A model generated the notes under the pieces. The model did not search any database and was not told the origin of the DNA. It saw nothing but the letters and a program-made list of their open reading frames with translations. From Dermatophilaceae bacterium (GTDB lineage Bacteria; Actinomycetota; Actinomycetes; Actinomycetales; Dermatophilaceae): 15,189 nucleotides of DNA. The stretch's first letter is position 1, and every line of letters starts with the position of its first letter. Both the position numbers and the translations under genes were made by a program. Location of the stretch: assembly GCA_013361975.1 (NCBI GenBank), contig JABFXB010000547.1, forward strand, positions 1 to 15,189, written 5' to 3'. Shown piece after piece: positions 6,653 to 14,913 of the stretch.

Positions 6653-8377
6653 ATGACCGTCACCGACCACTCGACCGCGCCCGCGCCCGTGCGCCCCGGC
6701 ACCCGGCCGCCCCGCGGCGGCCGCTCCAACGGGCAGTGGAAGGTCGACGGCACCGAGCCGCTCAACGCCAACGAGGTGTGGAAGCAGGAGGACGGCGGCC
6801 TCAACGTGCGTGAGCGCATCGAGACGATCTACGCCAAGGAGGGCTTCGCGAGCATCCCGCCGCAGGACCTCTCCGGCCGCTTCCGCTGGTGGGGCCTCTA
6901 CACCCAGCGCAAGCCCGGCATCGACGGCGGCCGCACGGCCCAGCTCGACGACACCGAGCTGTCCGACGAGTACTTCATGCTCCGCGTCCGCCTCGACGGC
7001 GGCGCGCTGAACCTCGCGCAGCTGCGCACCCTCGCCGAGATCTCCACCGAGTTCGCCCGCGGCACCGCCGACATCAGCGACCGGCAGAACATCCAGTACC
7101 ACTGGATCCGCGTCGAGGACGTGCCGGAGATCTGGCGCCGCCTCGAGGCCGTCGGCCTGCAGACCACCGAGGCGTGCGGCGACACCCCGCGCGTCGTGCT
7201 CGGCAGCCCCGTCGCCGGCATCGCCAAGGACGAGATCATCGACCCGACGCCGGTCATCGACGAGATCACGAGCCGCTTCATCGGCGACCCCGAGCTGGCC
7301 AACCTGCCGCGCAAGTTCAAGTCGGCCGTCACCGGCCACCCGAGCCTCGACGTCGTCCACGAGATCAACGACGTGTCGCTCGTCGGCGTCGTCCACCCCG
7401 AGCTCGGTGCCGGCTACGACCTCTGGGTCGGCGGCGGGCTCTCGACAGCTCCACGCCTCGCCGAGCGCGTCGGCGTGTTCGTCCGGCCCGAGGAGGCCGC
7501 CGAGGTCTGGCACGGCGTCATCCGGATCTTCCGCGACTACGGCTACCGCCGCCTGCGCAACAAGGCCCGCCTCAAGTTCCTCCTCGCCGAGTGGGGGCCG
7601 GAGAAGTTCCGCCAGGTGCTGCAGGACGAGTACCTCGGTCGGGCGCTCCCCGACGGCCCCGCTCCCGCGCCCGCCACCGGCCCCGGCGACCACGTCGGCG
7701 TCCACCTGCAGAAGGACGGCCTGCGCTACGTCGGCGCCGCCCCGACCGTGGGACGCATCAGCGGCGACGTGCTCGCCGGCCTCGCCGACATCATGGAGTC
7801 GGTCGGCTCGGACCGGCTGCGACTCACCCCGCACCAGAAGCTCGTGCTCCTCGACGTGCCCGGCCGGCGCGTCCGCGGCGTCGTCAGCCGTCTCGAGAAG
7901 CTCGGCCTGACGACGACGCCCAGCCCGTTCCGGCGCCACACCATGGCCTGCACGGGCATCGAGTTCTGCAAGCTGGCCATCGTCGAGACCAAGGCGACCG
8001 CAGCCACGGCGATCGCCGCCCTCGAGCAGCGCCTCGCCGACGTCACCGAGCAGCTCGACACCCCGATCACGCTCAACGTCAACGGCTGCCCGAACTCCTG
8101 CGCCCGCATCCAGACCGCCGACATCGGCCTCAAGGGCCAGCTCGTGACGATCGACGGCGAGCAGGTGCCCGGCTTCCAGGTGCACCTCGGCGGCGGCCTC
8201 GCCTCCGTCGACCGCGACGAGGCCGGGCTGGGGCGCACCGTCCGCGGCCTCAAGGTGACCGCCGACGACCTGCCCGACTACGTCGAACGCGTCGTTCGCA
8301 CGTACGTCGCTCAGCGTGAGCCGGGCGAGACGTTCGCCCGGTGGAGCCACCGTGCCGAGGAAGGAGCCCTCCAGTGA
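6653..8377 (+). CDS. sirA: Ferredoxin-dependent assimilatory sulfite reductase
   Basis: This 574-residue enzyme reduces sulfite to sulfide with six electrons from ferredoxin, using siroheme and a 4Fe-4S cluster. The cluster ligands are CTGIEFC (Cys433, Cys439) and CPNSC (Cys479, Cys483). Tyr83 in GLYTQR and Cys175 in EACGDTPR are 92 residues apart, the same spacing as the cross-linked Tyr69-Cys161 pair reported for Mycobacterium tuberculosis NirA. This supports sulfite rather than nitrite as substrate, as do the neighbours. Two halves each carry the ferrodoxin-like and siroheme-binding fold. The ATG at 6653 is preferred over an in-frame ATG at 6629 because it fits the promoter and usual N-termini. 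Its stop overlaps cysH by 4 bp. It is first in the sulfate operon; nirA is an alternative name. Confidence 0.9.
   Translation: MTVTDHSTAPAPVRPGTRPPRGGRSNGQWKVDGTEPLNANEVWKQEDGGLNVRERIETIYAKEGFASIPPQDLSGRFRWWGLYTQRKPGIDGGRTAQLDDTELSDEYFMLRVRLDGGALNLAQLRTLAEISTEFARGTADISDRQNIQYHWIRVEDVPEIWRRLEAVGLQTTEACGDTPRVVLGSPVAGIAKDEIIDPTPVIDEITSRFIGDPELANLPRKFKSAVTGHPSLDVVHEINDVSLVGVVHPELGAGYDLWVGGGLSTAPRLAERVGVFVRPEEAAEVWHGVIRIFRDYGYRRLRNKARLKFLLAEWGPEKFRQVLQDEYLGRALPDGPAPAPATGPGDHVGVHLQKDGLRYVGAAPTVGRISGDVLAGLADIMESVGSDRLRLTPHQKLVLLDVPGRRVRGVVSRLEKLGLTTTPSPFRRHTMACTGIEFCKLAIVETKATAATAIAALEQRLADVTEQLDTPITLNVNGCPNSCARIQTADIGLKGQLVTIDGEQVPGFQVHLGGGLASVDRDEAGLGRTVRGLKVTADDLPDYVERVVRTYVAQREPGETFARWSHRAEEGALQ
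8361..8366 (+). promoter_or_regulatory. Ribosome-binding site fixing the GTG start of cysH
   Basis: AAGGAG lies 7 bases before the GTG at 8374, inside the end of sirA. It makes this GTG, which overlaps the sirA stop, the best cysH start; an in-frame GTG at 8341 lacks such a site. Confidence 0.7.
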
Positions 8378-9123
8378 CCGCAGTCCCCCTGGCCACCCCG
8401 AAGGTGCCGCGCAAGCGTCGCTCCGAGGCCGAGCTCAAGGCGCTCGTCGACGACTTCAACGCGACCCTCGGCGCCGATCCCGAGCACGAGCCGACCGCCG
8501 ACGAGATCGCCGCGTGGGCCGCGTTCCACTTCGACGGCTCGCTCGCCGTGGCGTGCTCGATGGCGGATGCCGTTCTGCCGCACGTGGTCTCCCGCTTTGC
8601 ACCCGGCGTCGACGTGCTGTTCCTCGACACTGGCTACCACTTCTCCGACACGATCGTCACGCGCGACATCGTGGCCGAGGATCTGCCGATCAACCTCGTC
8701 AACGTGCTCCCCGAGCTGACCGTCGCGGAGCAGGACGAGAAGTACGGCGCGCGCCTCTACGAGCGTGACCCGGCCCTGTGCTGCCAGATGCGTAAGGTCC
8801 AGCCGCTCGCACGCACCCTCCCGCTCTACGAGGCCTGGGTCACCGGCGTGCGCCGCGAGGAGAGCCCCACGCGCACCGACACGCCCCTCGTCAGCTGGGA
8901 CGAGAAGAACGGCCTGGTCAAGATCAACCCCTTGGCCGCGTGGACCTTCGACGAGCTCCTCACGTATGCCACCGACAACCAGGTCGAGGTCAACTCCCTT
9001 CTCTCCGACGGCTACCCGTCGATCGGCTGCGAGCCGTGCACCCGCCGGGTCGAGCCCGGCGAGGACCCCCGCGCCGGCCGCTGGGCCGGCTTCACCAAGA
9101 CCGAGTGCGGACTCCACACATGA
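8374..9123 (+). CDS. cysH: Adenosine phosphosulfate (APS) reductase, iron-sulfur type
   Basis: This 249-residue enzyme reduces APS to sulfite and AMP, with electrons from thioredoxin. Cys136-Cys137 and Cys219-x-x-Cys222 form the CC...CxxC set that binds a 4Fe-4S cluster. That set is diagnostic of APS reductases; PAPS reductases such as E. coli CysH lack it. The catalytic Cys245 is in the C-terminal KTECGLH motif. The LDTGYHF (84-90) and VTGVRREES (156-164) motifs of the family are present. The GTG start overlaps the sirA stop, and the gene's own stop overlaps the cysD ATG (ATGA). Use of APS agrees with the absence of an APS kinase in this operon. Confidence 0.93.
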   Translation: MTAVPLATPKVPRKRRSEAELKALVDDFNATLGADPEHEPTADEIAAWAAFHFDGSLAVACSMADAVLPHVVSRFAPGVDVLFLDTGYHFSDTIVTRDIVAEDLPINLVNVLPELTVAEQDEKYGARLYERDPALCCQMRKVQPLARTLPLYEAWVTGVRREESPTRTDTPLVSWDEKNGLVKINPLAAWTFDELLTYATDNQVEVNSLLSDGYPSIGCEPCTRRVEPGEDPRAGRWAGFTKTECGLHT

Positions 9124-10115
9124 CGACGACCACGAAGACCGTTGACACGCAAGCCGACCCGGTGACCGGAGTCGACGACGCGACGACGGCGACGGCCTAC
9201 GAGGAGGCGTCCTCGAGCGACCGGCGGCTGAGCCAGCTCGACGCGCTCGAGGCGGAGGCGATCCTCGTCATCCGCGAGATGGCCGGCGAGCTCGAGCGTC
9301 CCGCGCTGCTCTTCAGCGGCGGCAAGGACTCCGTCGTCATGCTGCACCTGGCGACGAAGGCGTTCTGGCCGGCGCCGATCCCGTTCCCGGTGCTGCACGT
9401 CGACACGGGCCACAACTTCCCCGAGGTGCTCGCCTACCGCGACGAGACGGTCGAGCGGCTCGGCCTGCGCCTCGTCGTCGCGAGCGTGCAGGACTACATC
9501 GACGACGGCCGGCTGCGCGAGCGCGCCGACGGCACGCGCAACCCGCTGCAGACGATGCCGCTGCTCGACGCCATCAACGACAACCGTTTCGACGGCGTCT
9601 TCGGTGGTGGCCGGCGCGACGAGGAGAAGGCGCGCGCCAAGGAGCGGATCGTCTCCCTCCGTGACGAGTTCGGCCAGTGGGACCCGAAGAACCAGCGCCC
9701 CGAGCTGTGGAACCTCTTCAACCCCAGGCACCGTCCCGGCGAGCACGTGCGCGTCTTCCCGATCAGCAACTGGACCGAGGTCGACATCTGGCGCTACATC
9801 GAGCGCGAGGACATCCCGCTGGCGCCGCTCTACTACGCCCACGAGCGCGAGGTCTTCCGCCGCGACGGCATGTGGCTCGCGGTCGGTCCCTACAGCCAGC
9901 CGCGCGACGACGAGCCGGTCGAGACGCGCCTTGTGCGCTACCGCACCGTCGGCGACATGTCGTGCACCGGCGCCGTCGAGTCGCCGGCGACGACCAACGC
10001 CGACATCGTCCTCGAGGTGGCTGCCTCGACCCTGACCGAGCGCGGTGCCACGCGCGCCGACGACCGCATCTCGGAGGCCGCCATGGAGGACCGCAAGAAG
10101 GAGGGCTACTTCTAA
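9120..10115 (+). CDS. cysD: Sulfate adenylyltransferase, small (catalytic) subunit
   Basis: This 331-residue subunit joins sulfate to ATP to make APS, driven by GTP hydrolysis in CysN. It belongs to the PP-loop ATP pyrophosphatase superfamily, with SGGKDS at 66-71. Other family landmarks are LHVDTGHNFPE, GGGRRDEEKARAKER and the C-terminal DRISEAAMEDRKKEGYF end. The N-terminus is about 30 residues longer than E. coli CysD and rich in Thr, Asp and Ala, with no evident domain. It overlaps cysH by 4 bp, and its TAA stop directly abuts the cysN ATG. CysD and CysN act as a complex, so the tight coupling makes sense. Confidence 0.94.
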   Translation: MTTTTKTVDTQADPVTGVDDATTATAYEEASSSDRRLSQLDALEAEAILVIREMAGELERPALLFSGGKDSVVMLHLATKAFWPAPIPFPVLHVDTGHNFPEVLAYRDETVERLGLRLVVASVQDYIDDGRLRERADGTRNPLQTMPLLDAINDNRFDGVFGGGRRDEEKARAKERIVSLRDEFGQWDPKNQRPELWNLFNPRHRPGEHVRVFPISNWTEVDIWRYIEREDIPLAPLYYAHEREVFRRDGMWLAVGPYSQPRDDEPVETRLVRYRTVGDMSCTGAVESPATTNADIVLEVAASTLTERGATRADDRISEAAMEDRKKEGYF

Positions 10116-11507
10116 ATGGCCACCACCACTCAAGCCCCCGAGGTCGCGCTCGCCGCGGCGCTCGACCCCGCCGCCGTCGCCGGTGCCGCCCGCGGCACGC
10201 TGCTCCGCCTCGCGACCGCCGGCTCCGTCGACGACGGCAAGTCGACGCTCGTCGGCCGCCTGCTGCACGACACGAAGTCGGTGCTCTCCGACCAGCTCGC
10301 CGCCGTCGAGCGCGTGTCGCGCGACCGCGGCCTCACCGCCGCCGACCTCGCGCTGCTCACCGACGGCCTGCGCGCCGAGCGCGAGCAGGGCATCACCATC
10401 GACGTCGCCTACCGCTACTTCGCGACGGCGAACCGCTCGTTCGTGCTCGCCGACTGCCCCGGCCACGTGCAGTACACCCGCAACACGGTCACCGGCAGCT
10501 CGACCGCAGACGTCGTCGTGCTCCTCGTCGACGCGCGCAAGGGCGTCCTGGAGCAGACCCGTCGCCACCTCGCCGTGACCGCGCTCCTCCGGGTTCCGCA
10601 CGTCATCGTGGCGGTGAACAAGATCGACCTCGTCGACTTCTCGCAGGAGGTCTACGACCGCGTCGAGGCCGAGGTGCAGGCCGTGGCCCGCGAGCTCGGC
10701 GTCGAGGACGCCATCGCCATCCCGGTCAGCGCCCTCGACGGCGACAACGTGGCCGAGCGTTCGACGCGTACGCCCTGGTATTCCGGCCCGAGCCTCCTCG
10801 AGCTGCTCGAGTCGCTGCCGCCGTCCGACGACCCGGCCAACGAGTCGTTCCGCCTGCCGGTGCAGCTCGTCATCCGCCCGCAGGGCGCCGCGCGCGACCC
10901 GCAGTTCCGCGACTACCGGGGGTATGCCGGCCAGGTCGCCTCGGGTGTCGTCCGCGTCGGTGACGAGGTGGTGGCGCTCCCGTCGGGCAAGCGCACGACC
11001 GTCACCGGCATCGATCTCGGCGAGTCCACCCTCGACGAGGCGTTCGCGCCGCAGTCCGTGACGCTGCGGCTCGCCGACGAGATCGACATCTCGCGTGGCG
11101 ACGTCATCGCGGCCGCTGCCGACGCGCCCGAGCCGACCCAGGACATCAAGGCCGTCGTCTGCTGGCTCGGTGACGCACCGCTGCGCCCCGGCCAGCGGCT
11201 CCTGCTCAAGCACGGGTCGCGCACGGTGCAGACCGCCGTCCGCACCCTCGACGGTGCCCTCGACCTCGACGACCTGCACGCCGTGCCGTCGGAGTCCTTG
11301 TCGCTCAACGACATCGGCCTCGTCACGCTCCGGCTGGCGTCGCCCGTTCCGGTCGAGAACTACTCCACGTCGCGTCGGGGCGGGTCGTTCCTGCTCATCG
11401 ACGCCCACGACGGCCGCACCGTGGCCGCGGGCATGGTCGGCGCCACGCTGCCCACGGCGGCCGACGCCCCTTCCGAGCCCGAGGGTGACGAGGAATGGGA
11501 GATCTGA
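10116..11507 (+). CDS. cysN: Sulfate adenylyltransferase, large (GTPase) subunit
   Basis: This 463-residue translation-factor-type GTPase activates CysD. Visible motifs are G1 GSVDDGKST (36-44), the ITIDVAYRYF region after EREQG (88-92), G3 DCPGH (113-117) and G4 NKID (168-171), followed by two beta-barrel domains. Many actinobacteria carry a CysNC fusion with a C-terminal APS kinase of about 180 residues. Here the protein ends in an acidic tail after the barrels, so that kinase is absent. This fits the APS-type reductase encoded by cysH. The ATG immediately follows the cysD stop, and the last 13 bp overlap cysG. Confidence 0.94.
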   Translation: MATTTQAPEVALAAALDPAAVAGAARGTLLRLATAGSVDDGKSTLVGRLLHDTKSVLSDQLAAVERVSRDRGLTAADLALLTDGLRAEREQGITIDVAYRYFATANRSFVLADCPGHVQYTRNTVTGSSTADVVVLLVDARKGVLEQTRRHLAVTALLRVPHVIVAVNKIDLVDFSQEVYDRVEAEVQAVARELGVEDAIAIPVSALDGDNVAERSTRTPWYSGPSLLELLESLPPSDDPANESFRLPVQLVIRPQGAARDPQFRDYRGYAGQVASGVVRVGDEVVALPSGKRTTVTGIDLGESTLDEAFAPQSVTLRLADEIDISRGDVIAAAADAPEPTQDIKAVVCWLGDAPLRPGQRLLLKHGSRTVQTAVRTLDGALDLDDLHAVPSESLSLNDIGLVTLRLASPVPVENYSTSRRGGSFLLIDAHDGRTVAAGMVGATLPTAADAPSEPEGDEEWEI

Positions 11508-12721
11508 AGTCGGCACTGCCGGTCGTCCTCGACCTGGCCGGCCGCCTCGTCGTGGCCGTGGGCGGCGGCCCGGTCTCGGCGCGCCGCGTGCGAGCCTTCC
11601 TCGACGAGGGTGCCGTCGTGCGGGTCGTCGCGCCGTGGCTGTGCGAGGACCTGCGCGACCTCGCTGACGCCGGGCGCGTGGAGTGGGTCGAGCGCGACTA
11701 CGCCGGACCCTCCGACCTCGCAGGTGCCTGGTTCGCCCACACCGCCACGGGCGAGGCGTCGGTCGACCGTGAGGTCGCCGCCGACGCCGAGGCCCTGCGC
11801 GTCTGGTGCGTCGACGCGACGGATGCCACGGGCACGACCGCGAGCGTCGCCGCACGCGCCGACGTCACCACCCCGGACGGCCGGGTCACGGTCTCCGCGT
11901 ATGCCGCCGGCGACCCCGGCCTCGCCGTGACCGTCCGTGACGGGGTGGAGCGCGCGATCGTGGCGGGCACCCTCGACCTGCGCCGCACCCGCACGCACGG
12001 TCGCCGTGGCTGGGTGGCCCTCGTCGGTGGCGGGCCCGGCATCGACGGCCTGCTCACGACCCGGGGTCACGAGCTGCTGACCTCGGCCGACGTCGTCGTC
12101 GTCGACAGGCTGGCCCCGCGCGCCGTCGTCGACCGCCTGCCCGCATCGGTGCGCGTCATCGACGTGGGCAAGACGCCCGGCAACCACCCGGTGCCGCAGT
12201 CGCGCATCAACGACATCCTCGTCGAGGAGGCCCAGCGCGGTCTCGGGGTCGTGCGCCTCAAGGGCGGCGACCCCTACGTGCTCGGCCGCGGCGGCGAGGA
12301 GCGCGAGGCGTGCGAGGCACACGGCATACCCGTCGAGGTGGTGCCCGGCGTGACGAGCGCGGTCTCGGTGCCGGCGGCGGCGGGCATACCCGTGACGCAC
12401 CGCGGTGTCGCGCGCGGCTTCACCGTCGTGACCGGCCACGACGACATCCCCGAGCTCCCGACCGGGGGCGACCACACGCTCGTGCTGCTCATGGGCGTCA
12501 CCCAGCTCGCCCGCACGACAGAGCTGCTCGTGGCCCACGGTCGCTCCGCGGACTGCCCGGTGGCCGTCGTCGAGCGCGGGTTCGCGTCCGACCAGCGCAC
12601 GACGGTGGGCACCGTCGCGACGATCGCCGACCTCGCCCGGTCACGCGGCGTGCGCGCCCCGGCGGTCGTCGTCGTCGGCGACGTCGTGCGCCTCAGCCCG
12701 GCCTGGAAGCCCGCGCACTGA
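11495..12721 (+). CDS. cysG: Siroheme synthase: precorrin-2 dehydrogenase fused to uroporphyrinogen-III methyltransferase
   Basis: This 408-residue fusion makes the siroheme precursor for SirA. The N-terminal part (about 8-165) is a Rossmann-type NAD-binding module with GGGPVSARR (23-31) and the later VDATD (106-110), as in precorrin-2 dehydrogenase/ferrochelatase. The C-terminal part (about 172-405) is the methyltransferase, with VGGGPG (177-182), VVDRL (202-206), GKTPGNH (225-231), RLKGGDPYVLGRGGEE (254-269), PGVTSAVSVPAAAGIPVTHRG (284-304) and TGH (313-315). The length is close to E. coli CysG (457) and mycobacterial CysG (about 405). No separate ferrochelatase gene follows, so iron insertion may be done by the N-terminal module or by a gene elsewhere. 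It starts inside the end of cysN, after a GAGGGTG stretch. Confidence 0.9.
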   Translation: MGDLKSALPVVLDLAGRLVVAVGGGPVSARRVRAFLDEGAVVRVVAPWLCEDLRDLADAGRVEWVERDYAGPSDLAGAWFAHTATGEASVDREVAADAEALRVWCVDATDATGTTASVAARADVTTPDGRVTVSAYAAGDPGLAVTVRDGVERAIVAGTLDLRRTRTHGRRGWVALVGGGPGIDGLLTTRGHELLTSADVVVVDRLAPRAVVDRLPASVRVIDVGKTPGNHPVPQSRINDILVEEAQRGLGVVRLKGGDPYVLGRGGEEREACEAHGIPVEVVPGVTSAVSVPAAAGIPVTHRGVARGFTVVTGHDDIPELPTGGDHTLVLLMGVTQLARTTELLVAHGRSADCPVAVVERGFASDQRTTVGTVATIADLARSRGVRAPAVVVVGDVVRLSPAWKPAH

Positions 12722-12758
12722 CGCCGGTCGAGAGAGCGGCGGGCCTCGCCTGCGCGGG
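12722..12758. other. Short gap between convergent genes, weak hairpin
   Basis: This gap of 37 bases separates cysG from the convergent hypothetical gene. It holds a weak GC-rich hairpin with a 6-bp stem including one G-U pair (12739-12744 with 12748-12753, CTC loop). It also holds the first copy of an 11-bp direct repeat, GAGAGCGGCGG (12732-12742), whose second copy lies at 12765-12775 inside the hypothetical gene. The hairpin could end transcription in both directions, but it is too weak to call with confidence. Confidence 0.3.
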
Positions 12759-13313
12759 TCAGCCGAGAGCGGCGGCCTGGGCCTCGAGGATCTCGGCGAG
12801 CTGGGGCCAGCGGACGGCACCCGCCCTACCCCCGAGAGCAGCGACCACGACCGTGCTGCCGACGACGCACCACGCCGTCAGGGTGCGCGCGTGCTCCCCG
12901 TCGAGCACGAACGGCTGCTCCGCCGCCTCGACGTGGCCGGCGCCCGCCACCGCGGGCGGCGACACCGTGCGCAGCTCGCCGACGTCGGAGAGCCCCTTGC
13001 TCCTCGGCATCGTGCGCGGCAGCGCGCGCAGCTCGTCGAGCCCGGCGCGGGCGTCCTCCGGCGAGGCGAACGGGACCACCTGGATGAAGAGGTCGGCGCG
13101 ACCGACCTCCTGGTACGCGCGCACGCTCGTCACCGAGCGCGCCGCCCGGGCGCGCGTGATCGCGTCACTCGTGCTGCCGCCGGCGCCGGTGCGGTAGGTC
13201 CGCTGACCTCGCGCCGTCCACGGCCCTCCGGGCAGGTCGCTCGCCCGGAGGCAGGCGTTGCGCGAACCGATCGACCTCACCTGCGCCAGCACGAGGCGCC
13301 AGATACTCGTCAC
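12759..13313 (-). CDS. Hypothetical protein with an SDLPGGPW motif
   Basis: This 184-residue protein is not one I recognise. It has no clear signal peptide or membrane segment. SDLPGGPW at about 25-32 is followed by a TSDAITRARAARSVTSVRAYQ helix-like region. The second half looks like an alternating strand and helix fold ending in a hydrophobic VVGSTVVVAALGGRAGAVRWPQ stretch. The LPGGPW phrase and overall layout vaguely recall small extracellular sensor domains of actinobacteria (PknH-tail type), but this is a guess. The GTG start has no ribosome site. A CATATC sequence at 13327-13322 (minus strand) could be a -10 for a leaderless transcript, and the true start may be further in. Codon use is normal for the window, so it is likely a real gene. 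Confidence 0.65.
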   Translation of the reverse strand: MTSIWRLVLAQVRSIGSRNACLRASDLPGGPWTARGQRTYRTGAGGSTSDAITRARAARSVTSVRAYQEVGRADLFIQVVPFASPEDARAGLDELRALPRTMPRSKGLSDVGELRTVSPPAVAGAGHVEAAEQPFVLDGEHARTLTAWCVVGSTVVVAALGGRAGAVRWPQLAEILEAQAAALG

Positions 13314-13392
13314 GCGGTCACGATATGCCGAGGCACCGGACCGGACGCCGGGAGGGAACGGCCGTCAACCGAGTGCGGTCGGGCGCACGCGG

Positions 13393-14334
13393 TCAGGCGA
13401 CGGCGGCGAGGATGCGGTCGATGCGGGGCAGGGTCACCGGGTCGTCCGGGATCTCGAGGAACCACCGGGCGAGCCGCGCGCGTTCCGCCTCCTTGGTGGC
13501 GCCGACCCAGCGCGAGCAGGCGAGCTGCCCGATGTGCGCCTGTTCCGCGACGAGCATCGTGAAGTGGCCGCGACGCGTGACGTGCCCCGGCCCGCCGGCG
13601 TCGCGGTAGGCCGTGCTGAGCCGACGAGCGCGCGAGGGGTCGTCGTCGCCGAACTCGAAGAGCACCATGGCGAGCTCCTGGCTGGGGTCGGCGGGCCCCA
13701 TGTTCTCGTAGTCGATGACGCAGACGCGCCCGTCGACCGACTCGAGCACGTTGTCGGCCCACAGGTCGCGGTGGCACGTGATCGGCGACTCGTGCGGCTC
13801 GATGACCGACTCGACGGCCACGAGCTCGTCGACGAGGGCGCCGAGCTCGCCCGCGAACGGCGCGTCCTCGTCGACGAGTCGGCGGTGCAGCTCGCGCCAG
13901 CTCGCCTCACCGAACCCGGTCGCGAACCAGTTGTCGACGCCGGCGTCGGTGGGCGCACCGGCCCGGTGCAGCGCAGCGAGGGTGCGCCCGACCGCGGCGG
14001 GGTCGAGCCGGCGTGACCGCGACCGCAGGTCGACCCACTCGAAGAGGCGCACGGCGGTGTCGTCGACGAGGGTGGCGACCTCGCCGTCGGGCGTGCGCAC
14101 CAGCCGCGGCGTGAACACCCCTTGGGCCAGGGCGGCCTCGACGAAGTCCGCGTCGCGTGAGACGTCACCGAGGTCGGGCGAGGCGAACCACTCCTTGACC
14201 GCGTGGCTGCCGGCCGCGGTGTCGAGCCGCCAGATCTGGCCGAGCTGGCCGCGGGCGACCGGACCGGTGAGCCGGGCTGGCCCGGGGAGGTCGTAGGCGT
14301 CTGCGACCGCGTCGGCCGCCGAAGGGGTGAGCAC
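13393..14334 (-). CDS. Aminoglycoside-phosphotransferase-fold (APH) family kinase
   Basis: This 313-residue protein has the kinase-like fold of the APH/choline kinase family. The N-lobe has a glycine-containing loop near GQLGQIW (29-35) and a likely ATP-anchoring Lys47 in HAVKEW. The catalytic loop CHRDLWADNVL gives His188, Asp190 and Asn195, and IDYEN gives the metal-binding Asp208. All key residues are kept, so it should be active. The substrate is unknown: such proteins act on antibiotics, homoserine, sugars or lipids, and resistance should not be assumed. The GTG start follows a weak GAGCGGA site. It lies 27 bases after the membrane-protein gene and 79 bases before the hypothetical gene, in the same direction, so the three may be cotranscribed. 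Confidence 0.85.
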   Translation of the reverse strand: MLTPSAADAVADAYDLPGPARLTGPVARGQLGQIWRLDTAAGSHAVKEWFASPDLGDVSRDADFVEAALAQGVFTPRLVRTPDGEVATLVDDTAVRLFEWVDLRSRSRRLDPAAVGRTLAALHRAGAPTDAGVDNWFATGFGEASWRELHRRLVDEDAPFAGELGALVDELVAVESVIEPHESPITCHRDLWADNVLESVDGRVCVIDYENMGPADPSQELAMVLFEFGDDDPSRARRLSTAYRDAGGPGHVTRRGHFTMLVAEQAHIGQLACSRWVGATKEAERARLARWFLEIPDDPVTLPRIDRILAAVA

Positions 14335-14361
14335 CGTCGGATTCCGCTCAGCAGGCCCGGC

Positions 14362-14880
14362 TCACGGCAGCAGCCGCCAAGCCGTGATGACGACGGTGAG
14401 CACTGCCAGGACCAGCGACGCCCATCCGAGCGGCGAGCGACCGGACCGGCCCCGGCCGAGGAGGAGCAGCAGGGTCGCGACCACCGACAGCACTGCTGCG
14501 ACGACCGTCTCCTCGGCGCCGACGTCGATGGCGCGGATGACGAGGGTGTCGCCGAACCCCACGCGGACGATGCGGCCGAGCAGGCGCACGACGAAGAAGA
14601 GCCACCAGCCGACCGCGATCCAGAACAGGGCGCCCCCGACCTGCCCGATGAGCGGGTCGACCGCTGTGTCCGCTCCGGCCGGCGACGTGCTGGTGGCTGC
14701 GGCGCCGGCAGGCGGTGGCCACCTGCCGGGCTGGACGGCATACGGGCTCGGGGCCGTCGGGGGGAGCTCGCGTGTGTGCTGGGTGACGGGCAGCGTCTGG
14801 GTGGGCAGGGGCACGACGAACTGCTCGTCGGAGCCGGCCGGCCCTGGTGCGGACCCGGCCGGGCCGGGGGCGTCGCTCAT
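14362..14880 (-). CDS. Proline-rich small membrane protein of unknown function
   Basis: This 172-residue protein has a polar, Pro/Ala/Gly/Thr-rich N-terminal half (1-75) containing a tandem APGPAGS repeat and a SPYAVQPGRW segment. Three hydrophobic segments follow at about 82-102, 123-141 and 152-171, with a Gly/Arg/Ser-rich loop between the last two. The N-terminal tail is probably cytoplasmic. I recognise no family. The start is the ATG at 14880, and the gene sits 33 bases after the end of the von Willebrand-type gene on the same strand. Actinobacteria often carry such proline-rich membrane proteins of unknown role. Confidence 0.75.
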   Translation of the reverse strand: MSDAPGPAGSAPGPAGSDEQFVVPLPTQTLPVTQHTRELPPTAPSPYAVQPGRWPPPAGAAATSTSPAGADTAVDPLIGQVGGALFWIAVGWWLFFVVRLLGRIVRVGFGDTLVIRAIDVGAEETVVAAVLSVVATLLLLLGRGRSGRSPLGWASLVLAVLTVVITAWRLLP

Positions 14881-14913
14881 GGCGTCAACGTACCCCCGGC
14901 CCGACCCGTGAAC

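Noticed and set aside
6653..8377. Nitrite reductase identity for the siroheme enzyme.
   Set aside because: The operon partners are all sulfate assimilation genes and the Tyr/Cys pair matches the sulfite-reducing mycobacterial enzyme.
12739..12753. Bidirectional terminator between cysG and the hypothetical gene.
   Set aside because: The stem is only 6 bp with a G-U pair and a 3-base loop; too weak to call.
13393..14334. Aminoglycoside resistance gene.
   Set aside because: Only the general kinase fold is supported; nothing in the sequence or neighbours points to antibiotic modification or mobility.
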